Assembly: GCA_021442155.1 (NCBI GenBank)
Contig: CM038229.1
Span: 94,273,716 to 94,337,715, forward strand
Direction: 5' to 3'
From: Cymbidium sinense
Lineage: Eukaryota > Streptophyta > Magnoliopsida > Asparagales > Orchidaceae
DNA: 64,000 nt
In this document: positions 38,321 through 51,190 of the stretch, piece after piece
Layout of the letters: the number at the start of each line of letters is the position of its first letter
How positions within the stretch are numbered: position 1 is the first letter of the stretch
Made by a program: the position numbers and the translations under genes
Notes under the pieces: generated by a model
The model's input: the letters and a program-made list of their open reading frames with translations, nothing else
Told to the model about the DNA's origin: nothing
Database searches by the model: none

Positions 38321-41300
38321 AGTTTTAGTTAGTTATATATTATTTTATTATTTAGTTTATTAAGTTTTATTAATTATTAGTTAGTTATTTAGTTATTAGT
38401 TTATTAGTTAGTTAGTTTATTAATTAGTTATTACTTTATTAGTTTTTAGTTATTAGTTAGTTTTTTTGTTATTAAGTTTAGCATTATTATTTATTATTAT
38501 TTTTTATTAGTTTATTAGTTATTATTTAGCTATTTTATTATTAGTTAGTTATTATTAGTTTTATTAGTTTTATTAGTTATTAGGTTTAGTTTAGTTAGTT
38601 TTATTTAGTTATTAGTTTATTATTTACTATTAGTTAGTTATTAGTTTAGTTTTATTATTAGTTTTTATTAGTTATTAGGTTATTTATTTATTAATTATTA
38701 GTTAGTCATTATTAGTTATTATTAGTTTAGTTTATTTTATTTAGTTTTTAGTTAATTATATTAGTTAGTTAGTTTTAGTCAGTTTAGTTATTAATTTATT
38801 AGTTATTTATTAGATAGCTTAATTTAGTTTTAGTAGTTTTATTATTTATTACTTATTAGTTTAGTTATATATTTTTAAATTTATTATTTATTAATATTTT
38901 AAGTTTAGTTTATTTATTTTTTTAGGTTATTTAGATTTTAGTTTAATAGTTTATTATTATTAGTTTTATAAGTTATTTATATTAGTTAGTTAGTTATTTA
39001 GTTATTATTAGCTATTAGTTTAGTTAGTTTATTTTAGTTATTAGTTAGTTTTCTTAGTTTAATTATTAGTTAAGTTAGTTATTAGTTTAGTTAGTTATTA
39101 GTTTTATTAGTTTTAGTTTTTATTTTATTTGGTTTTATTTATTAAGTTTAGTTAGTTATTATTTAGTTATTTAGTTTATTAGTTATTTAGGTTTTAGTTT
39201 ATTAGTTATTAGTAGTTTAGTTTTTAGTTATTATTAGTTATTTAGTTATTAGTTTTATTAGTTTTAGGTTTAGTTTTAGTTAGTTATTTAGGTTTTATTA
39301 GTTATTAGTTATTAGTTAATTTTATTAGTTATTAGTTATTAGTTTAGTTTAGTTATTATTAGTTATTAGTTTATTATTATTAGTTAGTTATTAGTTAATT
39401 ATTATTATTTTAGTTAGTTTAGTTAGTTTTATTATTATTATTAGTTATTAGTTAATTTATTAGTTAGTTATTTTATTAGTTAGTTAGTTTTAGTTTTATT
39501 TTATTAGTTATTTTATAAATTTATTATAAGTTATTAGTTTATTATTTTAGTAGTTATTATTATTAGTTTAGTGATTATTTTTTTAGTTATTTATTAGTTA
39601 TTTTTAGTTAGTTATTATTAGTTATTATTATTAGTTAGTTATTTTTATTATTATTAGTTTATTAGTTAGTTATTAGTTTATTAGTTTTATTAGGTTTAGT
39701 TATTAGTTGATTTGTTTTTGTTAGTTTTATTATTTTGTTTTTATTTTATTAGTTTTAGTTAGTTTTCTTAGTTTTGTTAGTTAGTTTTAGTCATTTTATT
39801 ATTAGTTAGTTAGTTTTAGTTATTATTTTAGGTTATTTTTTTAGTTATTATTTAATTTAGTTTATTTTTATTAGTTAGTTATTAGTTAGCTTTTATTATT
39901 ATTAGTTATTATTAGTTAGTTAATAGTTTATTAGTTATTTATTTATTTAGTTTATTAGTTGTTAGTTTTTAGTTTTTAGTTTTTAGTTATTTAGTTATTT
40001 AGTATAGTTATTAGTTTAGTTTTAATTTAGTTATTATTAGTTATTAATCTAGTTTTATTAGTTTTAGTTAGTTATTAATTTTATTAGTTAGTTTTAGTTA
40101 GTTATTAATAGTAGTTATTGTTAGTTAGTTAGTTAGTTAGTTTTATTTTTTGTTTTATTAGGTTTTAGTTTTAGTTATTAGTTAATTTAGTTTATTAGTT
40201 CATTTTATTAGTTATTATCAGTTATTAATTTTAGTTAATTTTAGTTTTAGTTTTAGTTAGTTTTAATTATTTGGTTTTTTAGTTTTAATTATTAGGCTTT
40301 TTTGGTTTTTATTAGTTTTAGTTACTAATTATTAATTAGTTATTTATTAATTTAATTTTATAAGTTTAGTTATTATTAGTTATTTAGTTATTATTATTAG
40401 TTTATTTATTTATTATTTAGTTTATTAATTATTAATTTTAATTTATCTATTAGTTGGTTTATTAGTTTTATTAGTTATTAGGTTCGATTTTTATTAGTTA
40501 TTGGATTAGTTATTAGGTTAGTTATTAGTTTAGTTATTAGTTTATTAGTTTATTAGTTTATTAGTTATTTAGTTTTTAGTTAGTTAGTATTTATTACTTA
40601 TTAGTTTATTAGTTATTAGTTAGTTATTATTTTTTTTGTTTATTATATTAGTTTATTAGTTTATTAGTTTTAGTTTTTTTAGTTTTAGTTTATTATTTTA
40701 TTAGTTTTAGTTAGTTAGTTTTATTAGTTATTTAGTTTATTATTAGATTTTAGTTAGTTATTTATTTAGTTTTTATTATTATTAGTTAGTTATTTTAGTA
40801 TTTTATTAGTTTATTAGTTTAATTAGTTATTATTATTAGTTAGTTTATTTATCAATTTTTAGTTTATTAGTTAGTTAGTTTTATTATTAGTTTAGTTATA
40901 TAGTTTATTTTTTAGTTTTATTTATTAATTTGTTAGTTAGTTATTAGTTATTATTATTATTAGTTTTATTTTTTATTTATTAGTTAGTTTTCTTAGTTTT
41001 ATTAATTTTAGTTATTAGGTTTAGCTTTATTATTAGTTATTTAGTTATTATTAGTTATTAGTTAGGTTTACTTATTAGTTATTAGTTTATTTTATTAGTT
41101 TTATTAATTTTTTGTTCACTTAATTTTATTAGTTAGTTATTTAGTTAATTATTAGTTTATTTTTTTATTATGATTAGTTAGTTATTATTTAGTTTATTAT
41201 GACTTATTATTAGTTTATTAGTTAGTATTAGTTAGTTATTATTAATTAGATATTTATTTAAATTTTTAGTTTTAGTTATTAGTTAGTTAGTTAGTTATTT

Positions 41301-44189
41301 AGTTTATTAGTTATTACTTAGTTAATTTTAGGTTATTTTTAGTTAGTTATTATTCAATTTTTAGTTTTAGTTATTAATTAGTTTATTAGATATTAGTTAG
41401 TTAGTTTTAGGTTATTTTTTTATTTATTTATTATTCAATTTTTTGTTTTAATAAGTTACTACTTATAGTTATTTTATTATTATTAGTTTTAGTTAGTTAT
41501 TGGTTATTAGTTTAGTTAGTTTTAGTTTTATTTTATTGGTTATTATTGGTTATTAGTATTAGTTATTTATTATATTAGTTAGTTTTAATTTATTATTATT
41601 TTTAGTTAGTTTAGTTTATTTTTTATTAGTTTAGCTATTTAGTTAATTTATTAGTTATTTAGTTATTATTAGTTAGTTTTTTAGTTATTAGATAGTTTAG
41701 TTATTTAGGTTTAGTTATTAATTTAGTTATTAGTTATTTAGTTATTATTAGTTTTAGTTAGTTATTAGTTATTATTATTTAGTTTATTATTTTATTAGTT
41801 TAGTTATTTAGTTTATTAGTTTATTAGTTTATTAGTTATTTAGTTTTTAGTTTTTAGTTACTAATTATTAGTTTTTTAGTTCTTTTATTTTATTATTTTT
41901 ATTAGCTTATTTTATCTAGTTATTTTAGTTTATTAGTTATTTATGAGTTTATTATTATAAGTTTTAGTTATTAGTTTATTTTATTAGGTTTATTATTAGT
42001 TATTTATTAGTTTATTTATTAGTTTTAGTTAGTTATTAGTTATTAGTTTTATTAATTTATTAGTTAGTTATTATTAGTTTGATTAGTTATTATTTTAGTT
42101 ATTTATTTAATTATTTTTATTATTATTAGTTAGTTATTATTAGTTATTAGTTTAGTTCTACTAGTTTTATTTGTTTATTTTGTTAGTTCATTAGTTTTAT
42201 TTTTTAGTTATTAGTTTAGTTATAGTTATTTTTATTAGTTATTAGTTATTATTTATTTATTAGGTTTTAATTTATTACTTTTAGTTAGTTTTATCAGTTA
42301 TTATAGTTAGTTTAGTTTATTTATTTTAGTTACTTTATTAGTTTTTTAGGTTTATTATTATTAGTTTTTATTAGTTATTTAATTATTTATTAGTTAGTTA
42401 TTATTATTATTTTATTAGTAGTTATTTTATTTTATTAGTTCTTATTAGGTTTATTATTAGTTTACTATTATTATTATTAGTTATTAGTTATTAGTTTACT
42501 TATTAGTTTTAGTTAATTTTTTAATTATTAGTTTAGTTATCATTATTATTTTAGTTTAGTTTTATTATTTAGTTATTAATTAGATATTTTAGTTTTATTT
42601 GTTTGTTATTATTATATTATTATTATTATTATTATTTATTAGTTAGTTATTAGTTATTAGTTATTAGTTATTAGTTTATTTATTATTTAGTTATTTAGTT
42701 TAGTTTTAGTTTTATTATTAATTAGTTTAGTTTTAGTTTTATTATTAGTTTGTTTAGTTTATTATTAAATTTTAGTTATTTATTAGGTTTTTAGTTAGTT
42801 TATTAGTTTAGTTATTTAGTTTAGTTTTAGTTAGTTTCTATTAGTTATTTCACTATTATTAGTTATTAGTTAGTTATTATTATTAGTTATTTTAGTTAGT
42901 TATTAGTTAGTTAGTTATTATTAGTTATTAGTTTTAGTTAGGCTTAGTTTTAGTTATTATTTAGTTTATTAGATTTTATTATTAGTTATTATTAGTTCAT
43001 AATTTAATTTTTTATTATTATTATTATTATTATTAGTTTGTTAGTTTTTAGTTAGTTTTTTATTATTAGTCATTAGGTTTATTATTAGTTAGTTAGTTAG
43101 TTAATTTTTACTTTTTTACTAGTTTTATTATTATTTTAGTTATTAGTTTTAGTTTATTAGTTTTTTAGTTTAGTTATTTAGTTATTAGTTATTATTAGTT
43201 TATTAGTTTATTAGTTTATTTTAGTTAATTTAGTTTTGTTAGTTAGTTATTATTGTTGGTTTTAGTTAGTTTTAATTAGATATTTAGTTTTTAGTTTTTA
43301 TGGTTATTTATAAGTTTAGTTATTAGTTTTAGTTTTATTATTATTAGTTATTAGGTTTTTTATTAATTTTATTAATTATTATTAGTTAGTTAGTTTTAGT
43401 TAGGTTATTTATTTATTATTTATTAGTTATTAGTTTTAGTTTTATTATTAGTTTTATTATTTTATTATTAGTTATTATTAGTTATTATTTACTTTATTTA
43501 GTTTTATTATTTATTATTATTAGGTTTATTTAGTTTAGTTATTATATTTAGTTTTTAGTTAGTTATTTTTTATTAGTTTATTAGGTTTTATTATTTAGTT
43601 GTTTAGTTTGATTAGTTTTTTTTTTATTATTTTTATTATTAGGTTTAGTTATTAGTTTTTTATTAGTTAGTTATTATTTATTTTATTAGTTTAGGTTTAT
43701 TATTCTTACTTATTTTAGCAATTAGTTATTATGTTAGTTTTTATTAGTTTTTGTTATTTAGTTATTAGGTTTTAGTTAGTTATTAGTTAGTTTTATTTAG
43801 TTTTTTTATTAGTTTAGTTTACTAGATTTTTTATTAGTTTTTATTTAGTTATTTATTATTAGTTAGTTTTTTTATTAGTTAGTTTGTTATTTAGTTTTAT
43901 TAGTTATTATTATTTAGTTATTATTTTAGTTTATTAGTTAGTTTTAGTTTTTTTTAGTTTTTTAGTTATTAGTTTTAGTTAGATATTAGTTATTATTATT
44001 AGTTAGTTAGTTATTATTAGTTATTAGTTATTGGTTAGTTACTTTAGTTTTTTAAATTTTAGTAGTTATTATTAGTTTATTTAGTTATTTATTATTAGTT
44101 TTTTAGTTTTTTCAATTATCAGTTAGATATTTATTATTTAGTTAGTTATCAGTTATTAGTTTTATTATTACTAGTTAATAGTTTAGTTA

Positions 44190-44217
44190 ATTATTATTAT
44201 TATTATTATTATTATTA
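44190..44217 (+). repeat. (ATT)n microsatellite
   Basis: About nine uninterrupted ATT triplets inside block F. Confidence 0.88.
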
Positions 44218-47200
44218 GGCATTAGTTCATTAGTTAGTTTATTATTACTAGTTATTTATTAGTTTATTAGTTTATTAGTTTTATTACTAGTAATTAGTAA
44301 GTTATTAGTTTAGTTATTATTAGTTTATTAGTTTTAGTTAGTTATTAGTGTATTAGTTTTTAGTTATTATTAGTTTTTTTAGTTATTAGTTTGATTAGTT
44401 ATTAGTTTTATTAGTTAGTTATTATTTAGTTATTATTAGTTTTATTAGTTTTATTAGTTATTAGTTTAGTTAGTTACATTAGTTTATTATTATTAATTAT
44501 TAGTTAGGTTATTTTAATTTTTTGTTTTCTAGTTATTATTAGTTAATTTAGTTAGTTAGTTATTATTAGTTAATTAGTTTTTAATTAGTTATTAGTTAGT
44601 TTAGTTTATTAGTTTTGGTTTAGTTAGTTATTATTATTATCATTAGTTTTTTTTAGTTTTATTATTATTTAGTTAGTTAGTTTTAGGTTCATTAGTTAGT
44701 TTAGTTTTAGTAGTCTTATTTTATTAGTTATTATTAGTTATTAGTTATTATTAGTTACTTATTATTAGTTATAAGTTTAGGTTTTTTTATTAGTTAGTTA
44801 TTAGTTATTAGTTTAGGTTAGGTTTTATTAGTTAATTAATAGTTAATAGCTTATTATTATTTTTAGTTATTTACTTATTAGTTATTAGTTATTATTAGTT
44901 ATTATTTATTAGTTTTATTATTAGTTTTAGTTAGTTTAGTTAGTTATTAGCTATTTACTTTAGTTATTTTTTAGTTTATTAGTTTATTAGTTATTAGTTT
45001 TAGTTTTTTGTTTTTTGTTATCAGATAGTTATTAGTTTATTTATTAGTTTACTTATTGGTTATTAGTTAGTTAGTTTTATTATTTTCATTTTTAATTATT
45101 AGTTATTATTAGTTATTATTTTTTCATTTATTAGTTTTTTAGTTTAGTTTTTATTTATTATTTTATAATTATAGTTTATTAGTTTATTAGTTTTTATTAG
45201 TTATTAGATTATTATTATTATTATTAGTTTTAATTATTAGTTATTAGTCTAGTCATTTATTTGTTTATTAGTTATTAATTAGTTTAGTTTTTATTAGTTA
45301 GTTTATTTAGTTATTATTTAGTTTAGTTATTTATTATTAGTTATTAGTTTATTACTTTTTTATTTAGTTATTATTGTTAGATAGTTATTAATAGTTTAGT
45401 TAATTATTTAATAATTAGTTAGGTTTTTAGTTTATTAGTTTATTATTATTAGTTAGTTATTAGTTTATTAGTTTTAATTAGTTATTTATTTAGTTAGTTA
45501 TTATTAGTATTTAGTTTTTAGTTAGTTATTAGGTTTAGTTAATAGTTATTTTAGTTAGTTAGTTTATTCAGTTTTATTAGCTATTTTAGTTATTGTTTAT
45601 TATTTTATTATGTTTAATTTAGTTTTTTAGGTTTATTTTATTATTAATTATAATTGGTTATTAGTTAGTTATTAGTTTAGTTTAGTTATTAGTTAGTGTT
45701 AGTTATTACTTTATTAGCTATTTAGTTTATTAGTTTATTTATTATTTATTTTAGTTATTATTAGTTATTAGGTTTTTAGTTTTATTATTTTATTAGCTAT
45801 TAGCATTGTTAGTTTAGTTATTTTATTATTAGTTATTATTAATTATTATTAGTTATTATTTTGTTAGTTTTAGCTATTAATTTTTATTAATTATTTATTT
45901 AGTTTTTTATTAGTTTAGTTAGTTTAGTTATTATTATTATTTAGTTTATTAGTTTTTAGTTTATTAGTTTTAGTTAATAGTTATTAGTTTATTAATTATT
46001 CTTAGTTATTAGTTTTTTATTTAGTATTTAGTTTTATTATTAGTTATTAGTTTATTAGTTTTAGTTAGTTTTATTAGTTATTTATTTAATATTATTATTT
46101 AGTTATTAGTTAGTTTTTATTTAGTTATTATTTAGTTATTTATTAGTTAGTTTTAGCTATTATTAGTTTTATTTTAGTATTTTAGTCTTTTTTTAGTTAC
46201 TATGATTAGTTTTATTATTTTTTATTATTATTTATTAGTTATTAGTATATTATTATTTTATTAGTTATCAGTTAGTTATTATTAATTAGTTTATTAGTAA
46301 TTATTAGTTATTAGTTTAGTTATTATTTAGTTATTATTAGTTTAGTTATTTAGTTATTTATTTGTGAGTTTAGTTTAACAGTTAGCTGCTAGTTTTAGTT
46401 GTTAGTTTAGATATTTATTATTAGTTTTATTAGTTTTTATTAGTTATTTATTAGTTTTTAGTTTATTATTTGTTTATTTATTGTTTACTTAGTTTTTAGT
46501 TTAGTTATTTTATTATTTCTTATTAGTTTATTTGTTTAATTAGTTTTTTTATTAGTTTCTAAATAGTTAATTAGGTTTTTAGATTTTCTAAGTTAGTTTT
46601 AGTTATTAGTTATTATTTGTTTTTAGTTTAGTTATTAGTTATTTTTAATTATTTAGTTATTATTAGTTATTTGATTATTATTAGTTATTAGTTTTTTAGC
46701 TTTTTAGTTAATTATTAGTTTAGTTAGTTTGTTAGTTTAGTTTTATTTTTTTAGTTATTAAGTTTGTTTTTGTTGGTTATTAGATTATTAGTTTATAGTC
46801 ATTAGTTTAGTTTTAATTATTATTTTAGTTATTAGTTTTTTAGTTTTAGTTTTAGTAGTTTCTTATTATTAGTTAGGTTTAGTTGTATTAGTTTATTATT
46901 AGTTAGTTTTTAGTTTTTTTAGTTATGTTTATTAGTTTTATTTAGTTATTAGTTAGTTAGTTTATTTTTTATTTAGTTATTAGTTATTAGGTTTAAGTTT
47001 AATTAGATAATTTTAGTTTAGTTATTAGTTTTTACTTTTTTAGTTAGTTTAGTTAGTTTTTTAGGTTATTAGATTTTTTTTAGTTTTATTAGTTAATTTG
47101 TTTTATTAGTTTAGTTTAGTTTTTTATTAGTTTTATTAGTTTAGTTAGTTTATTAGTTTATTAGTTTAGTTTTAGTTAGTTTAGTTAGTTTAGTTTAGTT

Positions 47201-48455
47201 TTTAGTCTAGTTTTAGTTTTATTAGTTTTAGTTATTATTTATTTAGTTTAGTTAGTTAGTTTTATTAGTTATTAGGTTTAGTTTTATTTGTTGTATTTAG
47301 TTAGTTTAGGTAGTTACTAATTTAATTAGTTTATTTTATTAAATATTTTATTAAATATTTATTTAGTTATTTATTATTTGTTATTATTAGTTATTAGGTT
47401 TTTTTTATTATGTTTTAGTTTTATAAGTTTTATTATTAGTTTTTATTAGTTTTTATTAGTTATTAGTTATTAGTTATAATTTTTACTTTATTATTATTTA
47501 GTTTTATTAGTTTTTAGTTTATTAGTTTTAGTTAGGTTAATTATTTAGTTTATTAGTTAGTTTTATTATTTAGTTTATTATTAGTTATTTAGTTTATTTT
47601 ATTAGTTATTAGCTTTTATTAGTTATTAGTTATTTCTTAGTTATTTAGTTATTATTTGTTAGTTATTTATTTAGTTGTTATTAGTACTTTTTTTATTATT
47701 AGTTTATTAGTTATTAGTTTTGTTAATTTAGTTAATGTTTTTATTAGTTTCTTATTATTAGCTTATTAATTTTAACATTAGGTTTTTAGTTTTATTACTT
47801 TATTAGTTATTAGTTAGTTTATTATTATTAGTTTATTAGTTTTATTAGTTACTAGTTAGTTAGTTAGTTAGTTTTTTTAGTTATTATTAATTTCTTTATT
47901 AGTTTAGTTAGTATTAGTTATTAGGTTTTATTAGTTATTAAGTTATTAGTTATCATTATTATTAGTTATTATTCTAATTTAGTTATTAGTTTTAATTTAG
48001 TTATTTTGTTTAATATTTATTATTTATTATTAGTTAGTTATTTATTATTAGTTTATTAGTTGAGTTAGTATTATTATTAGTTATTATTATTATTATTATT
48101 AGTTATTTAGTTTTGGTTTTAGTTTTATTATTATTTTATTAGATTTTATTAGCTATTAGTTTATTAGTTATTAGTTTATTAGTTAGTTAGTAATTATTTA
48201 TTAGTTAGTAGTTTATTATTTTATTAGTTTTATTATTTAGTTTATTATTATTAGTTTTTTGTTTAGTTATTTTATTATCTATTTAGTTAGTTATTATTAA
48301 TTATTATTAGTTATTAGTTAATTATTGGTTATCAGTTTAGTTATTTATTCAGTTTAGTTTTAGTTTAGTTAGTTTATTATTAAGTTTTTTATTAGTTCAT
48401 TAGATATTAGTTTAGTTATTTTAGTTATTAGTTATTAGTTTATTACTTTAATTAT

Positions 48456-48555
48456 NNNNNNNNNNNNNNNNNNNNNNNNNNNNNNNNNNNNNNNNNNNNN
48501 NNNNNNNNNNNNNNNNNNNNNNNNNNNNNNNNNNNNNNNNNNNNNNNNNNNNNNN
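48456..48555. other. Assembly gap (100 N)
   Basis: Exactly 100 N, the conventional placeholder for a gap of unknown size. The array ends at its left edge and flanking repeat copy 2 starts at its right edge, so the array length and its junction with copy 2 are not known. Confidence 0.98.
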
Positions 48556-49129
48556 AAATTCCAAACTAACAAATTTAAAACCAATTCAACCCACTTCCCA
48601 GTGGAAACAAATCAAATCTTTTCTCCTCAGAGAATCAAATCAAACCTTTCATTCCCTTGTGGATGACTTGAAACTGCTTCCCTAGTGGAAGGTTCACACT
48701 CTATCCCTTAGTGGATTTTTCCCTCTCTTTTATGTCTTGGGCATAAGTAGAGCCACATTGCACTAAGCTCTTGTTTCTTTTCCTTGGGTTAAGGATAGAT
48801 TGCTTTTATTAGTGCTTGTGATCTTTAGTGTTTTTGATCATTTTGGTCAACTAAATACGTCGTGTTCCTTGTCACCACACTTATTGGGTGCCCTTTGTTG
48901 ACCTCATTTTTTAGAATGAGCTCTCAACCCCTCCATCTTAGACATAAATTCCTCTTAGACTTTAAGAGTTTCTTCATCTTAAGACACATCTAGTGATTAG
49001 GTGGATACTCAAACCTATCCTAGAGACTTAGAAGAGTTAGCCATATGAATAGGTCATGCCTTAGGGGTGTTAGGAAAATTTCCTACCCTTAGCTTAAACC
49101 ATTCCTCACTTTCCTTCTTTCAATTAAAA

Positions 49130-49960
49130 CTCTAAATCAATCTTAATTGATTTTCTCCAAATTCAAATCAACTCCATATGATTGAAATTCATGATTGCAT
49201 GATCAAAATTCATTAAAATTTCTAAGTCCAAATTTTCTAAGTCCTTAATATTCCTTAAGGACTTAAAATCATGATCTAAATCAAATCAAATCTTTGAGAT
49301 TTTCTCATAATCCATTTATATTCTCATTTATATTCACATATATAAATGAAATATAAATTCAAATCAATCAAACTAAACTCAAAATTCCAAATCAATTCAT
49401 GAAATTTTCTTAAGTCCCTTAATTTTCCATTAATGGACTTAGCCTAAACTTTGTTCAAATCAATTCAAACTCATGGATTTTCTCAAAACTCATTTATATT
49501 CTCATTTATATTCACATATATAAATGAAATATAAATATAAATCAATCAAATCAAAGGCAAAAATTAAATTTCCAATTTAAAATCTCCTTAAGTCATTAAT
49601 TTTCCATTAATGAACTTAGCTAAATCTTGATCAAACCATATCAAAGTCATGGGATTTTCTCATAATTCTTTTATATTCTCATTTATATTCACATATATAA
49701 ATGAAATATAAATATAAATCAATCAAACCAAATTCAAAAATTCAAAACCTTACTCCAAATTTTCCTAAGTCCTTTAAATCCTTCTTAATGGACTTAGCCC
49801 AAATCATGATTAAACCACTTCAAATCCTTGAAATTTTCTCATGATCCATTTATATTCTCATTTATATTCACATATATAAATGAAATATAAATTCAAACAA
49901 TCAAAACCTATTCCAAAATCAAACTCAAATCAACTCAAAATCCAATCTAAGCCTTTGAAG
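49130..49960. repeat. 178-bp tandem repeat, four units, each with a long hairpin
   Basis: The word TTCTC in the conserved ATATTCTCATTTATATTCAC stretch falls at 49321, 49499, 49676 and 49855, giving periods of 178, 177 and 179. Between these cores lie variable segments with AAGTCC, CATTAATGGACTTAGCC and CAAATC. The core in unit 1 (49314-49358) folds back on itself: ATTTATATT plus CATTTATA pairs with TATAAATG plus AATATAAAT, 17 pairs with only a CT/A internal bulge and an 8-base loop. All four units keep most of it. Copy 3 has only scattered equivalents (about 63290 and 63440), so expansion was in copy 2. Confidence 0.88.
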
Positions 49961-50199
49961 TCAAAATCTTGAACTTAGCCAAATCAACTTCAAATCAAGC
50001 CAAACTCTTGATTTTCTCTAATGATTCAATCAACCCTACAATCATGAGCTCATATATAAATCCAAACTTCAATCACTCAATCAAAACCCAAGTCAAAAAA
50101 TCAAACCCAAAACCCTTCATATTCTTCCTTTGAATATGAAATTGTCAAATGGATCAAAACCCATTTGACTTTAAACCACTTGTAAATGGATTTATATTT

Positions 50200-51190
50200 C
50201 AATCATGAGTCCATATACAAGATCAACCAACTTCAAATCAAGCTTTTGGCCATTTGACCCACTTAGGCTCACTTGACCCAAAGTGACTTAAAGTACCCTT
50301 ATGAGCCAAATTTTGATCCTAACCAAATTGGATTGAACCAAACTCATATATCCTCTCATCATGATCAACAATCATCATGGGATGATCAATCAATCAAATT
50401 GGGTCAAACCTAAGGGTTGACCAAGTCAACACTTAACCAAAATGAAACCTAACATAGCCAAATTCACCATAGGCCAAATTGATTGAAAACCATTGATCTA
50501 AGTTCACTCATGACTTATGTTTGAACTTGACCAAGCCAACATTTGAGCCTAACCTAGCCCAATTGGCCACTTGACCCAAGTTGACCCATTTTGACCTAAA
50601 GGATCAAAATGTGTCAAAAATCTAAGCCAAATTGATCCAAACCAATGGGTCAAGTCCATTCCAAATCACTTGTGGAACTTGACCAAAGCCTCAATTGGCC
50701 AACTAGACCTAACCTAGCCCAATTGACCTTAGACCCAACATGACTAAAGGGGTAATGTTGAGCCAAATTTGAACATAAGCTAAAATTGATTGGAAACAAA
50801 GATACCAATCACTCCATATGACTAACCAAACCTAAACCTACCCTTGACTACCTCAAATAGGTCAAATGGGTCAAATAGGTCAACTTGACCCATTTGACCT
50901 AAATGAAGTCATATGAGCCAAATTCAAAACTATACCAAATTGAATCAAACCAAAGTCACCAAAACATTTCAAATGGTCATATGAACTTGTCCCAACCCTT
51001 GGTTTGACCCAATTTGACCTATTGGTCAACTTGACCCAAGTTGACCCATTTTGACCTAAATGGGTCAACATGAGCCAAACCTATCAAATGAATTCCAAAT
51101 CTCATGAAACTTGGCCAAACCTAGTTTCTCCACATACCCAACATACCCAAAGTGAAAAATAGCAAAATGACCACCCCTAGGCCATAGAAC
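50200..51190. repeat. TTGACC/GGTCAA-rich low-complexity stretch of copy 2
   Basis: Dense, irregular TTGACC, TTGACCCA, GGTCAA and CCAAATTG words in both orientations. Perfect inverted repeats include 50858-50874 with 50885-50901 (17 pairs, 10-base loop) and 51041-51051 with 51058-51068 (11 pairs, 6-base loop). The equivalents are 62450-63260 in copy 3 and 4740-4917 in copy 1. TTGACC matches the plant W-box core, but the density here is a property of the repeat; no gene is nearby to regulate. Confidence 0.8.
50858..50901. repeat. Perfect 17-bp inverted repeat
   Basis: TAGGTCAAATGGGTCAA at 50858-50874 is exactly complementary to TTGACCCATTTGACCTA at 50885-50901, with ten bases between. It could extrude as a cruciform or fold in RNA. 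Confidence 0.92.

Larger units (their letters stand above)
4918..48455 (+). repeat. 43.5-kb irregular T/A/G array (whole extent)
   Basis: The + strand is nearly free of C and can be read almost throughout as repeated words of 2-5 T, one A and 0-3 G: TTA, TTAG, TTTTA, TTTAGG, TTTAGGG. It begins where the TTGACC-rich tail of copy 1 ends and runs to the N gap, so its true right end is unknown. Two wordings alternate: TTATTAG/TTAGTTATTAG (most of it) and telomere-like TTTAGG with TTTTATTTTA. TAG on the + strand and TAA (from TTA) on the - strand block all frames, so no gene is hidden here. The wording blocks, islands and higher-order copies are listed separately. Confidence 0.92.
32871..48455 (+). 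repeat. Array block F: TTATTAG-type
   Basis: Uniform TTA/TTAG wording up to the N gap. Identified internal copies: 34449-34580 again at 36080-36210 (offset 1631); a 96-bp tandem duplication at about 38124-38320; a local repeat around 41330-41450; and long-range homology of about 48100-48430 to 19370-19660. (ATT)n runs lie at 33304-33382 and 44190-44217. No island, gene or RNA was seen in 15.5 kb. Confidence 0.88.

Noticed and set aside
4918..48455. CRISPR-like array or regular satellite monomer
   Set aside because: No constant repeat-spacer structure and no fixed monomer; unit lengths vary continuously.
50880..51071. 63-codon open frame on -
   Set aside because: Translation of TTGACC repeats only.
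50200..51190. W-box promoter cluster (TTGACC)
   Set aside because: The motif is the low-complexity word of the repeat in all copies and no gene is adjacent.
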